50,962 bases of DNA from Sulfurimonas sp. (lineage in GTDB: Bacteria; Campylobacterota; Campylobacteria; Campylobacterales; Sulfurimonadaceae): assembly GCA_027013295.1 (NCBI GenBank), contig JALUXP010000082.1, positions 1-50,962 of the forward strand, written 5' to 3'. The notes under the pieces are model-generated. The model saw only the letters and a list, made by a program, of their open reading frames with translations. It made no database searches and had not been told where the DNA came from. The position numbers and the translations under genes are program-made. Of this stretch, positions 8,018 through 17,261 are shown piece after piece. The stretch's first letter is position 1. Each line of letters begins with the position of its first letter.

Positions 8018-9511
8018 ATGGAGAATCGTCCATTAGAGTACGACTATACGGTTGCAAAGATGTTCATGCTTACAACAATTGTTTTAGGAATTGTTGGTAT
8101 GCTCGTCGGTGTTATCTTAGCGTTTGAACTTGCTTTCCCTAGTATTAATACAATACTTGGAAGTGGTTTGGCTGAGTACACAAACTTTAGTCGTCTTCGT
8201 CCACTGCACACAGATGCAGTAATTTTTGGTTTTACTTTAAGTGGAATCTTTTCTACTTGGTATTATGTTGGTCAGCGTGTACTAAAAGTGTCAATGGCAG
8301 AGTCAGGTCTGTTGATGTTTTTAGGAAAATTACACTTTTGGTTATATCTCGTTGGTGTTGCAGCGGTTGTTGTATCATTATTAGCAGGAGTAACTACTTC
8401 AAAAGAGTATGCTGAGTTTGAATGGCCTATCGATATCGCTATCGTTGTTGTATGGGTTATCTTTGGTATGAGTATATTTGGTCTTATCGGTATTCGCCGT
8501 GAGAAATCACTTTATATCTCTGTCTGGTATTACATCGCTACATTCCTTGGAATTGCTATGCTTTATCTTTTCAACAATATGGAGATCCCTACTATATTAG
8601 GTACATCTGCTGCTGGTGAAAGTGGAATTGGTGCATGGTATCACTCAGTATCTATGTATGCAGGTACAAATGACGCCCTAGTAGAGTGGTGGTATGGTCA
8701 CAATGCAGTTGCATTTGGTTTTACTGTTCCTATTGTTGCGATGATTTATTACTTTTTACCAAAAGAATCGGGTCAAGCTATTTATTCTTATAAACTGTCT
8801 TTACTTTCATTTTGGGGTTTAATGTTCTTATATTTATGGGCTGGCGGTCATCACTTGTTATACTCAACTGTTCCAGACTGGATGCAGACTATGGGGTCTA
8901 TCTTCTCCATAATCTTAATTCTTCCATCATGGGGCTCAGCGATCAATATGTTGCTTACGATGAAGGGTGAATGGCAACAAGTTGCAGCTTCGCCACTTAT
9001 CAAGTTTATGGTTCTTGGTTCTACTTTCTATATGTTCTCAACACTAGAAGGTCCTATTCAAGCGATCAAATCTGTTAATGCTATTGCACACTTTACTGAC
9101 TGGATCGTTGGTCATGTTCATGATGGTGTTCTTGGCTGGGTTGGCTTTATGATTATGGCTGCGCTTTTCCATATGGCTCCTCGTGTATTCAAGCGTGAGA
9201 TCTACTCTAAAAGTTTAATGGCTTCTCAATTTTGGATCCAAACTGTAGGTGTTGTCCTTTACTTCACATCTATGTGGATTGCAGGTATCACTCAAGGTAT
9301 GATGTGGCGTGCTCACGATGAGTTTGGTAACTTAGCTTACTCATTCATCGATACAGTTACTGTTTTACATCCATATTACGCTATTCGTGGTGTTGGTGGA
9401 TTACTATACTTAACTGGTTTCTTGATGTTTGCTTACAATATGTACAAGACTATGTCTGCTCGTCCGGTTGAAGAATCAGAGCTACAATCAGCATCGCCTA
9501 TGGGCGCTTAA
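8018..9511 (+). CDS. ccoN: cbb3-type cytochrome c oxidase subunit I
   Basis: CcoN is the catalytic subunit that reduces oxygen at a haem b3-CuB centre and pumps protons; the cbb3 type has high oxygen affinity and suits microaerobic growth. The 497-residue protein is almost all membrane helices, with the ligand histidines in RPLHTDAVIFGF (about 61-72), WWYGHNAVAFGF (about 228), GGHHLLYSTVPDWM (about 275) and DWIVGHVHDGVLGW (about 360). Length and motifs are normal. AAGGAGG stands just before the ATG. It is the first gene of a tightly packed operon with ccoO, ccoQ, ccoP and accessory genes. Confidence 0.97.
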   Translation: MENRPLEYDYTVAKMFMLTTIVLGIVGMLVGVILAFELAFPSINTILGSGLAEYTNFSRLRPLHTDAVIFGFTLSGIFSTWYYVGQRVLKVSMAESGLLMFLGKLHFWLYLVGVAAVVVSLLAGVTTSKEYAEFEWPIDIAIVVVWVIFGMSIFGLIGIRREKSLYISVWYYIATFLGIAMLYLFNNMEIPTILGTSAAGESGIGAWYHSVSMYAGTNDALVEWWYGHNAVAFGFTVPIVAMIYYFLPKESGQAIYSYKLSLLSFWGLMFLYLWAGGHHLLYSTVPDWMQTMGSIFSIILILPSWGSAINMLLTMKGEWQQVAASPLIKFMVLGSTFYMFSTLEGPIQAIKSVNAIAHFTDWIVGHVHDGVLGWVGFMIMAALFHMAPRVFKREIYSKSLMASQFWIQTVGVVLYFTSMWIAGITQGMMWRAHDEFGNLAYSFIDTVTVLHPYYAIRGVGGLLYLTGFLMFAYNMYKTMSARPVEESELQSASPMGA

Positions 9512-9526
9512 TAGAAAGGATATAAT

Positions 9527-10219
9527 ATGTTTCATTGGTTAGAAAAAAATCCGTTCTTTTTTGCGGTTGGTGTTTTTGTTACTATAGCTTTTGCTGGTTT
9601 AGTGGAAATTCTTCCAAACTTTGCAGAACAGTCTCGTCCCGTAATTGGAACGAAACCTTACTCTACTTTAGAATTAGCTGGTCGTCATGTGTATATCAAG
9701 AACTCTTGTAATGCATGTCACTCTCAACTAGTTCGTCCATTTAAATCAGAAACTGACCGTTATGGTCACTACTCTTTAAGTGGTGAGTACGCTTACGATC
9801 GTCCATTTTTATGGGGTTCAAAAAGAACTGGTCCAGATCTTATGCGTGTAGGAAACTACCGAACTACAGACTGGCATGAAAATCACATGAAAAGTCCTGC
9901 TTCAGTTGTTCCAAATTCAATCATGCCAGGTTATGCGTGGTTGTTTACAAATGTTGCGGATATTGACACTGCTTATGCAGAGCAATTAACTGTAGCACAG
10001 TTCTTTTCAGTTCCTTACAATCAACCTGTACCTATGAAAGATGGTTCAACTGCAGTTGTAAAAATGGGTTCAAGTGTTGCAGATGCAAACGCTCTAGCAT
10101 TAGCTGAAGCAAAAGTTATTGTAGCGGATATGAGAGATCAAGATGTTAAAGACGCAGTAGCAAGTGGTAAGATTCCAGAAATCGTAGCACTTATCGCTTA
10201 TTTGAACAGTCTTAAATAA
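9527..10219 (+). CDS. ccoO: cbb3-type cytochrome c oxidase subunit II (mono-haem)
   Basis: CcoO is the membrane-anchored mono-haem cytochrome c that passes electrons to CcoN. The 230-residue protein has one N-terminal membrane helix (PFFFAVGVFVTIAFAGLVEILP, about 9-30) and a periplasmic domain with the haem site SCNACHSQLVRPF (about 63-75). The RTGPDLMRVGNYR and PNSIMPGYAWLF segments are also conserved; the Met in the latter is the likely sixth haem ligand. It begins 15 bases after ccoN. Confidence 0.97.
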   Translation: MFHWLEKNPFFFAVGVFVTIAFAGLVEILPNFAEQSRPVIGTKPYSTLELAGRHVYIKNSCNACHSQLVRPFKSETDRYGHYSLSGEYAYDRPFLWGSKRTGPDLMRVGNYRTTDWHENHMKSPASVVPNSIMPGYAWLFTNVADIDTAYAEQLTVAQFFSVPYNQPVPMKDGSTAVVKMGSSVADANALALAEAKVIVADMRDQDVKDAVASGKIPEIVALIAYLNSLK

Positions 10220-10231
10220 TAAAGGGTTACA

Positions 10232-10435
10232 GTGGATATTGCACAATTTCAAGCTTATGGATATTTTATCTTAATAGCGATTTTAGTCCTAGCTTTGTAT
10301 GGGTATATTTATCACCTTTACACGGTAAGGAAAGATTCTGATGGACATGACTATGAAGAGTATAGCAATATGGCACTTAACGACGATATAACAGATACTC
10401 CGGTATCTGAACTATCAAAAGAAAACAAGAAATAG
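10232..10435 (+). CDS. ccoQ: cbb3 oxidase small subunit CcoQ
   Basis: A 67-residue protein with a single membrane helix (YFILIAILVLALYGYIYHLY, about 11-30) and an acidic C-terminal tail, in the canonical place between ccoO and ccoP. It uses a GTG start, with AAGGG upstream. CcoQ stabilises the assembled oxidase in other bacteria. Sequence conservation is low, so the call rests on topology and position. Confidence 0.88.
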   Translation: MDIAQFQAYGYFILIAILVLALYGYIYHLYTVRKDSDGHDYEEYSNMALNDDITDTPVSELSKENKK

Positions 10436-10444
10436 GAGATATAT

Positions 10445-11377
10445 ATGAATAAGCTTACGCTTTGGGGGATTGTTTTTGTCCTTGCTATGTTATTGTTCAC
10501 TTACATATCTGTATCTGGTTCTGAGGGTGGTCTTCATGGAGACATCATCAACCAACTGGGCGTTGCTGGTGCAGTTGCACTTGTAATCATTACAGTATAT
10601 GTTGTAGTAGGTTATGTACGCCAAATGCAGGAAAAGACAGCTGATGGTCAATTGGCTGATGAACAATGGGATGGAATAGGTGAATACCTAAATGAAGTAC
10701 CAACTGGTTGGGCAGTTATGTTCCTTGGTACTATGATTTGGGGTATGTGGTATTGGGTCGCAGGTTATCCTGTTAATAGTTATTCGCAAATAGGTGAATA
10801 CAATGAAGATCTTGCTGTGCAGAATGCAAAATACGAAGCTCAATATGGCTCTATCACTGGTGATAGACTTGTAGAGATGGGTGAGAGTGTATTTTTAGCA
10901 GAGTGTAAAGTATGTCATGGTCTTACAGCTGATGGTATTGATGGTAAAGCCGCAAATCTCAATCAAAGAATCGCAGCTAAATCTGTAAAATATACAATAC
11001 TACATGGTTCAAATAATGAACTGCTTGGTATGGAAATGCCAATGCCAGATCGTAACGGACTTTTCAATGCTAATTCAGGAGCACTTATCACTGATGCAGA
11101 GATTGATGCAGTAGCTACTTATGTTGCAAATGGTTTGAGTGGTACAGGTGCAGGTGCTAATATCTTTGCAGGTACATGTGCATCGTGTCATGGAGCTGAT
11201 GGCGCTGGTATGGATATGGTAGCACCTAGTTTAAAAGCATTTAGTCCTAAGCTGGTCACCAATGTGTTAAATCATGGTAAAAAAGCTGCTATTGGTACTA
11301 TGCCTTCGTTTGCTACGAAACTTAATAGCAAACAAAAAGAAGCTGTTGGTGCATACATCACTAGCTTAAGTAAATAA
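10445..11377 (+). CDS. ccoP: cbb3-type cytochrome c oxidase subunit III (di-haem)
   Basis: CcoP is the di-haem cytochrome c that receives electrons from soluble cytochromes or the bc1 complex. The 310-residue protein has two N-terminal helices (about 5-25 and 32-55), a WDGIGEYLNEVPTGW linker typical of CcoP, and two haem sites, ECKVCHGLTADG (about 153) and TCASCHGADGAG (about 244). It follows ccoQ by 9 bases, has a good ribosome site (AGGAG) and is intact. Confidence 0.97.
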   Translation: MNKLTLWGIVFVLAMLLFTYISVSGSEGGLHGDIINQLGVAGAVALVIITVYVVVGYVRQMQEKTADGQLADEQWDGIGEYLNEVPTGWAVMFLGTMIWGMWYWVAGYPVNSYSQIGEYNEDLAVQNAKYEAQYGSITGDRLVEMGESVFLAECKVCHGLTADGIDGKAANLNQRIAAKSVKYTILHGSNNELLGMEMPMPDRNGLFNANSGALITDAEIDAVATYVANGLSGTGAGANIFAGTCASCHGADGAGMDMVAPSLKAFSPKLVTNVLNHGKKAAIGTMPSFATKLNSKQKEAVGAYITSLSK

Positions 11378-11387
11378 GGGGTCAGGT

Positions 11388-11597
11388 ATGAATGAAAATA
11401 GAAGCGTATTTTCCCTTCACGGTATAACGGGTATGTTGATCGCTACTGTACTTTTACTAAGTATCCTTGCAGGTTTAACTGTATGGGGACTTGGGGTGCA
11501 AAATGCCAATATGAGTAACTTTTATAAAGTTAAAGATGAACAATCTATCAAGATGTTCGGTTCTACTAGAGCTGAGCATATTGTTGATGTAAAGTAA
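11388..11597 (+). CDS. DUF4006 family small membrane protein
   Basis: A 69-residue protein with one membrane helix (GMLIATVLLLSILAGLTVWGLGV, about 15-37) and a short polar tail. It sits 10 bases after ccoP with its own ribosome site. I recognise it as the DUF4006 family, found mainly behind ccoP in Campylobacterota. No biochemical role is established; persistent linkage to the oxidase suggests an assembly or stability factor. Confidence 0.7.
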   Translation: MNENRSVFSLHGITGMLIATVLLLSILAGLTVWGLGVQNANMSNFYKVKDEQSIKMFGSTRAEHIVDVK

Positions 11598-11607
11598 GGA
11601 GTAGGAA

Positions 11608-11697
11608 ATGGAAAAAATTATTTCATGGGGACTAGTCATCATGGCTATCTACACTGTTTACGCGGTTTTAACTCCAAATCATCTTTATATTAGTTAG
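11608..11697 (+). CDS. 29-residue membrane microprotein in the cco operon
   Basis: An ATG at 11608, with AAGGAG eleven to sixteen bases upstream, opens a 29-residue peptide (MEKIISWGLVIMAIYTVYAV followed by LTPNHLYIS) that is essentially one membrane helix. It fills the only gap between the DUF4006 gene and the next gene, 10 and 8 bases from each. Size and place resemble the tiny extra subunits of terminal oxidases such as CydX or CcoM. That it is translated is an inference from the ribosome site, spacing and hydrophobicity. Confidence 0.6.
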   Translation: MEKIISWGLVIMAIYTVYAVLTPNHLYIS

Positions 11698-11705
11698 GAA
11701 ATTCT

Positions 11706-12401
11706 TTGAATTTTTTGACAAGAGGGCTTCTTGCCCTCATCTTCACACTATCTATACAAACAAATTTATCTGCCGAGTATTTATATAAAGATGAAGTAAT
11801 ATTTAATCCTTCGTTCAATGAGTCTGTAGAGAAATTAGGCTCAGAACTTTATGCTAAGACAGGTATATCCTTGCGTCTTTTGATGTTGAGGGAATTACCA
11901 CTTAAGCAAGATATAGTTACTTATGAAAAAGAAGTATTACAGGGTTTTAACGAACCTACGATACTACTAACATTTTCAGAGATGAATCATCAAGTTGACA
12001 TTTTAGCAACTGATCCATCTTTATATAAATATTTTGATAAAAAACAAGTATTGAGCCCAATATCTTCGCCCGTACAGGCCTTTGTAGTTGCTCTTTTAAA
12101 TATGGATTTTAGTGATATGCAAAGTGGGGGGACCATTTTGCCCCTTCTCGCACAAAAAGCTAAAAAAGAGCAAGTTTTAGGGAAGTATAGTGGTTCTATG
12201 TTTAATGGCTATGCGGACATAGCAGAGCAAATTGCTATAAGTAAAGGTGTAGTTTTAGACAATGCTGTGGGAAATGCAAATCAAACATCAATATTTGTTG
12301 TTAAAGTTATTTTTTATGGTACTCTACTTATAGGAATTTATATGTATATAAGAAGAAAATTATTTTATAGAAGGCAAAGAATTGAACAAGCAAAAAAGTA
12401 A
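11706..12401 (+). CDS. Membrane-anchored periplasmic protein, TPM-like
   Basis: 231 residues with a signal peptide (LLALIFTLSIQTNLSA, about 8-23) and a C-terminal membrane helix (VVKVIFYGTLLIGIYMYIRR, about 198-217) followed by a very basic tail, so the bulk is periplasmic and tethered. The segment SVEKLGSELYAKTGISLRLLM (about 40-60) resembles the start of TPM/Psb32-type domains; this is a tentative fold match. It begins with TTG. It overlaps the fixH-like gene by 20 bases and belongs to the cco operon, so a role in oxidase assembly is plausible. Confidence 0.55.
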   Translation: MNFLTRGLLALIFTLSIQTNLSAEYLYKDEVIFNPSFNESVEKLGSELYAKTGISLRLLMLRELPLKQDIVTYEKEVLQGFNEPTILLTFSEMNHQVDILATDPSLYKYFDKKQVLSPISSPVQAFVVALLNMDFSDMQSGGTILPLLAQKAKKEQVLGKYSGSMFNGYADIAEQIAISKGVVLDNAVGNANQTSIFVVKVIFYGTLLIGIYMYIRRKLFYRRQRIEQAKK

Positions 12402-12894
12402 TGGTAAAATTTGGCCTTATGCAATAGCACTCTCTATAACGCTTGTGTTTGTAGCAGCAGTAGTCACTGTCATAATAGCCAATAAACTACCAGTTGAAAA
12501 TAGTGATACTTATATGATGGGTTATCATGAAGCAGATGCAAAAGCAAATGAACTCATAGAAGCACGAATAGCATTTGATGATAAATTTAAGGTAGAGTAT
12601 ATTACAGAGGGTCTATCTCTTGATAATACAGTTTTAAAATACAGAGTAACAACCTTAGCTGGTAAGCCAGTAGATGATGCACAGATCAAAGTTGTCATTA
12701 CCCGCCCAAATGTGCATAAATATGACAAAGAGTTACTTAACCCTAGTGTATCGCAAGGTGTTTATACTTTTGGTGCTACCCACCTAGATGTAGCAGGTCG
12801 ATGGAATATTATGGCAAAAATAAAACTGGGTGACTTCCAAAGGTTTTTGAATGTAAAAGCTGATACTCGTACAAAAGATGCTTACCAATACTAA
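12382..12894 (+). CDS. FixH family protein
   Basis: 170 residues with one N-terminal membrane helix (IWPYAIALSITLVFVAAVVTV, about 10-30) and a periplasmic domain ending in the FixH pattern GVYTFGATHLDVAGRWNIMAKI (about 127-148). FixH/CcoH proteins assist assembly of cbb3 oxidase and its copper supply, which fits this position behind ccoNOQP. The start appears to be TTG inside the end of the preceding gene, and its own end overlaps the addB gene by 17 bases, so all three are likely translationally coupled. Confidence 0.78.
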   Translation: MNKQKSNGKIWPYAIALSITLVFVAAVVTVIIANKLPVENSDTYMMGYHEADAKANELIEARIAFDDKFKVEYITEGLSLDNTVLKYRVTTLAGKPVDDAQIKVVITRPNVHKYDKELLNPSVSQGVYTFGATHLDVAGRWNIMAKIKLGDFQRFLNVKADTRTKDAYQY

Positions 12895-15244
12895 AACGAT
12901 AGTCCTACCTTCAGCTCGTGCGATCCGCCACGAGCAACTCAAGCTTCAAGAAAAGACACTTTTTTTACCCAACTATATCACTATGGGAGAGTTTATAGCA
13001 AAGTTGTGTATTGTCAAAGGATTTAAACCTATTGATGAGGATACTCGTGTATTGTTACTCCTAAAAGCAGCGGATTTTGACTCCTTCAAAGAGTTACAAA
13101 TAGAGCGAAACTTTTTTGCATTTACAAAAAACAGTAGTTATATCTTTAAATTTTTTCAAGAGTTAGCACATGAACAATACGACATAAATAATTTAGAAAA
13201 CAATGATATTTATGCAGAGTATGAGGAACATATAGAGATACTCCAAGAACTTTACAGAAGGTATGAAAAACTTTGCCTTGATGCACAGATACTCGATGCT
13301 ATCTTTTTACCAAAGCTTTATGAGTTTAATAGTGCGTTCGCATCTTCACATAAAAGTGTGTCCCTAAGTGTAGATGGACATCTGACAAACTTTGAGTTTG
13401 AATTGCTGTTAAAGCTTTGTGAATATACGGAGGTTGAGTTACTTTTTTATACTTCAAGATTTAACACAAAGATGCAAGAAAAATTTACTCATCTTGGTTT
13501 TACACTTGAGGTTGGATACAAATATAGCTTGTCATTAAACTCTAAGAGCATCTTAGCCAAGGTGTGCATCGTAGAGAACAAAAACATCAGTTGCACTTCT
13601 GTAAGTGAACCCCTCCTTCAAGTTGGGTATATAAAACAAAAGATCTATGAGTATATGCAAAAGGGTTATGATATACAAAATATAGCGGTGATTTTACCAG
13701 ATGAGTCTATGGCAACTTCACTAAAGCTCTTTGATGAAAAGTTCAATTTTAACTTTGCGATGGGTGAGCCTTATAAAAAGAGTATAGTTTATGCAAAGCT
13801 GAGTGCTACTTTAGAGTTTTTAGAGCAAAATTCTAAAGAGAATGAGGCTAGGATGCACAGACTTGGGAGTGAATTTTATGCAGTTTTAGCACCACTGTAC
13901 TATAAGACAATTTCACAAGTAGATATAGAGAAATTCTTGCAAGAGTACAAAGAGAGTTTTGACCCTCAAGATCAAAATGAGAGAGTGAGCCTATCTTTAT
14001 ACGAAGCGGAGCTTTATAAGTTTAAGAGGATTCTCCCCTATTTGGGAGAGATGACAACGAAATCAGTTTTGAGTATGTTTATGCAACGCTTATCCTCTTT
14101 GAGTGTTGATGATGTTCGAGGTGGAAAGATTACTGTTATGGGAGTTTTAGAGACAAGGAGCATCTCTTTTGATGCAGTCATTATAGTAGATTTCAATGAT
14201 GCAAATGTACCAAAACGAAGCGATAAAGATATGTTTTTAAATACGCAGATAAGAAAAAATGCAAACTTGCCCACTATGGGTGACAGGGAAAATCTTCAAA
14301 AACATTATTATGATGCACTTATCAATGCATCACAAGAGGTAGCCATAAGTTTTGTAAAATCAGCTCAGAGTACAGAATCTAGGTTTTTAAAACAGTTGGA
14401 TATCAAAGAAAAGAGAGAGCATCATGAGAGTCACTATGCAAAAATCCTTTTTCAATCTACCCTTAGCAGTAAAAATTTAGATGATGAGATATTTGGTACT
14501 TACGATTTTAAGCATAAAAAGCTCTCAGCAACAAAGCTTAAAACATTTTTAACTTGTAGAAGAAAGTTTTATCTAAAATATATGTTAAATCTACAAGGGC
14601 ATCTGATACCAAAAGATATACCACAAGAGTATGAGATTGGCTCCCAAGTGCATCAAGCTTTAGAGATGCTCTATAGAGGTAAAGATAGCTATACCGATGC
14701 GATGGCATTAAAATCTGATTTGAATAAAGAGCTTGACAAGGTGGTTGGTGCAAGTGAGCTAGACAAATACCTTATGGCATTACAAAAAAAACGCCTTGAT
14801 GGTTTTGCAAACTTCGAGGTAAAAAGATTTGCTGAGGGTTGGCATGTGCAAGAGTGCGAAGCCAAACTTGAAACTGAGTTTGCAGGGATAAAACTTGTTG
14901 GGGTGATAGACAGGATAGATACTAAAGATGATACCATCTTTGTACTTGACTACAAAACAGGCTCATATCCACTTTATAACAAAAACAATTTCATAGATGC
15001 AACAGACTTTCAACTTGAATTTTACTATCTACTCACAAGAGGATACTCTCAAAATATTTTTTGTGGCTACTATGATTTAAAAGAGATAAAAATTGTTCGA
15101 GAGCCATTCTTGGAAGAGAAGATAGAGATATTAAAGTCTAATATTAAAGATATTTTAGCCCTTGATGAGATAAATTTTATAAAGTGTGAGGATACAAAAA
15201 GTTGTCTTTACTGTGACTATAAAATACTCTGTCAAAGGGATTGA
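12878..15244 (+). CDS. addB: AddB-like helicase/nuclease subunit (PD-(D/E)XK family)
   Basis: The 788-residue protein has a degenerate UvrD-like helicase body (TIVLPSARAIRH near the N-terminus; ISFDAVIIVDFNDANVPKRS about 425-444) and a C-terminal RecB-type nuclease. The latter has CRRKFYLKYM (about 562), GSQVHQALEMLYRG and the catalytic IFVLDYKTGSYP (about 687). CLYCDYKILC at the extreme C-terminus, with the earlier Cys, fits the iron-sulfur staple of AddB. AddAB processes double-strand ends for recombination. The addA partner is not next to it; dsbD follows instead. AddB in this place, after the cco genes, matches Campylobacter. Confidence 0.82.
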   Translation: MLTNTKTIVLPSARAIRHEQLKLQEKTLFLPNYITMGEFIAKLCIVKGFKPIDEDTRVLLLLKAADFDSFKELQIERNFFAFTKNSSYIFKFFQELAHEQYDINNLENNDIYAEYEEHIEILQELYRRYEKLCLDAQILDAIFLPKLYEFNSAFASSHKSVSLSVDGHLTNFEFELLLKLCEYTEVELLFYTSRFNTKMQEKFTHLGFTLEVGYKYSLSLNSKSILAKVCIVENKNISCTSVSEPLLQVGYIKQKIYEYMQKGYDIQNIAVILPDESMATSLKLFDEKFNFNFAMGEPYKKSIVYAKLSATLEFLEQNSKENEARMHRLGSEFYAVLAPLYYKTISQVDIEKFLQEYKESFDPQDQNERVSLSLYEAELYKFKRILPYLGEMTTKSVLSMFMQRLSSLSVDDVRGGKITVMGVLETRSISFDAVIIVDFNDANVPKRSDKDMFLNTQIRKNANLPTMGDRENLQKHYYDALINASQEVAISFVKSAQSTESRFLKQLDIKEKREHHESHYAKILFQSTLSSKNLDDEIFGTYDFKHKKLSATKLKTFLTCRRKFYLKYMLNLQGHLIPKDIPQEYEIGSQVHQALEMLYRGKDSYTDAMALKSDLNKELDKVVGASELDKYLMALQKKRLDGFANFEVKRFAEGWHVQECEAKLETEFAGIKLVGVIDRIDTKDDTIFVLDYKTGSYPLYNKNNFIDATDFQLEFYYLLTRGYSQNIFCGYYDLKEIKIVREPFLEEKIEILKSNIKDILALDEINFIKCEDTKSCLYCDYKILCQRD

Positions 15245-15287
15245 TTTAGAATATGACTTGCTACACAATTATTACACATATTTAGTA

Positions 15288-15293
15288 TATAAT
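15288..15293 (+). promoter_or_regulatory. -10 box for dsbD
   Basis: TATAAT in an AT-rich gap, 43 bases before the dsbD start, giving a leader of about 35 bases. No -35 is evident. Confidence 0.55.
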
Positions 15294-15335
15294 TTCGTTA
15301 TAAGTACCTATCCATAAATACGAAGGAATTAAACA

Positions 15336-17111
15336 ATGAAAAAAATCAGTTTATTATTTTTATTTGTAATGACACTTTTTGCATCTCCACCGAAGTTCTT
15401 GATGCCAGAAGATGCATTTAAACCAACGGCAAAGATAAATGAGCATTCTCAGATAGTTGCAGAGATTTGGATAGCTAAAGATATCTACTTGTACGATAAG
15501 GCTGTTAAGTTTGAGATAGTGGATGGTTCAGGAGTGCATATCAAGAATGTTGTGCGTCCTAAGACACAAGAGCATCATGGAGATCAGGTTTATCTCAGTT
15601 CTCCAACTTTTATTGTAGATTTGAAAAAAGATGATGGTGTGCGTGGAATTAGGGAAGTTGAATTTAAGATCTCTTATCAAGGTTGTTCAGAACAGGGTTT
15701 GTGCTATGAACCTTATACGGATAGTCTTAAATTAAAAGTAGATACTGATAGTTTAGGTGGAGTACAAACAAAAGTGCAGGTAAAACCACCAGTTAAAGAA
15801 AAAACAACTGCATTAAGTAATGACCTATCAGAAACTGATATGATTGCAGATACTATAAAAAATGCAAATATCTGGATAATCCTTTTGACATTTCTTGGTT
15901 TTGGATTACTATTATCTTTGACTCCATGTGTATTTCCTATGATTCCTATTATATCGGGAGTTATCATCTCACAGGGCGAAGGGCTTACAACAAGAAAAGC
16001 ATTTTTTCTTTCACTTGTTTATGTTCTTGCGATGGCAGTTGCTTATACCTTTGCAGGTGTCCTTGCAGGATTATTTGGTGCAAATTTACAAGCAGCACTT
16101 CAAAACCCTTGGGTAATCTACTCTTTTTCAGGAGTTTTTGTAGCCTTAGCTATGAGTATGTTTGGTTTTTATGAACTTAAAATTCCAGATTCGATAGTAG
16201 CTAAAGTGAGTTCTACTGGTGAGAGAAGTGGTTATGTTGGTGTTGCTGTTATGGGCTTTCTCTCCGCTCTCATAGTTGGACCTTGTGTTGCCGCACCACT
16301 TGCGGGTGCTCTTGTGTATATTGGACAAACAGGTGATGCACTGCTCGGTGGTATGGCTCTGTTTGCTATGAGTATTGGTATGGGTATGCCTTTGATCCTT
16401 GTTGGTGTGAGTGCTGGTAAATTTATGCCAAAACCTGGAGCATGGATGACTCTTGTCAATGCTTTCTTTGGTGTATTGATGATAGTTGTAGCTATCTGGA
16501 TGTTAGAAAAAGTAGTAGATTCAAGTATCACAATGTTCCTTTATGCTGTAACAGGCATTGGATTTGCATTTTTCCTTGGACTTTTTGACAATGAAAATTA
16601 CCATCATCATGTGAAAAAAACTATAGCGTTTTTACTCTTTGGTTATTCTATATCTCTGCTTATTGGTTTGTTGGCTGGATCAACAAGTATGACAAAACCA
16701 CTTAAAGTTTTTGTCCCTCAAGCGGGAGTAGTGGGTGCATCTTCTCAAGCCCCAACACACGCTTCATTCATAAAAGTTACTTCCATAGAGGAGTTAGATG
16801 CTCTTCTCTTACAACATAAAGGAAGCAAAATAATGGTTGATTTTGCTGCTGATTGGTGTACTTCTTGTAAAGAGTTTGAAGAGATAACATTTGCCGACAC
16901 AGGCGTAGTGAACAAACTCAGTGAGTTCATTCTCATCCAAGCAGATGTGACCGAAAATACAGCAAAAGAGAAAGCCTTGAGTAAAAAGTATGGTGTATTT
17001 GGACCACCTGTGATTTTGTTTTTTGATGAAAATGGTGGGTGGCAAAAAGGGAAAACTATCGTTGGCTATATGGAGCCAAAACCTTTCTTAGAGCATCTTA
17101 ATAAGCTCTAA
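15336..17111 (+). CDS. dsbD: Thiol:disulfide interchange protein DsbD
   Basis: DsbD moves reducing power from cytoplasmic thioredoxin to periplasmic proteins, including cytochrome c maturation partners. The 591-residue protein has a signal peptide (about 1-17), a periplasmic N-domain with the Cys pair CSEQGLCYEP (about 112-121), a membrane core with paired cysteines in LTPCVFPMIPIISG (about 196) and IVGPCVAAPLAGAL (about 313), and a C-terminal thioredoxin domain with ADWCTSCKEF (about 507-516). All three redox modules are complete. A nearby supply of reductant suits the many c-type cytochromes encoded in this window. Confidence 0.95.
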   Translation: MKKISLLFLFVMTLFASPPKFLMPEDAFKPTAKINEHSQIVAEIWIAKDIYLYDKAVKFEIVDGSGVHIKNVVRPKTQEHHGDQVYLSSPTFIVDLKKDDGVRGIREVEFKISYQGCSEQGLCYEPYTDSLKLKVDTDSLGGVQTKVQVKPPVKEKTTALSNDLSETDMIADTIKNANIWIILLTFLGFGLLLSLTPCVFPMIPIISGVIISQGEGLTTRKAFFLSLVYVLAMAVAYTFAGVLAGLFGANLQAALQNPWVIYSFSGVFVALAMSMFGFYELKIPDSIVAKVSSTGERSGYVGVAVMGFLSALIVGPCVAAPLAGALVYIGQTGDALLGGMALFAMSIGMGMPLILVGVSAGKFMPKPGAWMTLVNAFFGVLMIVVAIWMLEKVVDSSITMFLYAVTGIGFAFFLGLFDNENYHHHVKKTIAFLLFGYSISLLIGLLAGSTSMTKPLKVFVPQAGVVGASSQAPTHASFIKVTSIEELDALLLQHKGSKIMVDFAADWCTSCKEFEEITFADTGVVNKLSEFILIQADVTENTAKEKALSKKYGVFGPPVILFFDENGGWQKGKTIVGYMEPKPFLEHLNKL

Positions 17112-17212
17112 GCTCTTAGTTAGACTATTGCTCTAGGATGGTGCTCCGTGCTGTTTTGTCTATCAGATGAGATGGGTAGTTACAAAAATTTTAAAAAGCA
17201 AGTATTTTTCGC

Positions 17213-17218
17213 TATAAT
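17213..17218 (+). promoter_or_regulatory. -10 box for the YeiH-family gene
   Basis: TATAAT within TTTTTCGCTATAATTCGC, 44 bases before the next start codon. The T-rich run just upstream is typical of sigma-70 promoters in this phylum. Confidence 0.6.
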
Positions 17219-17261
17219 TCGCATAAATCAAATATATAAGAACTTATTATAAGGATAAACT

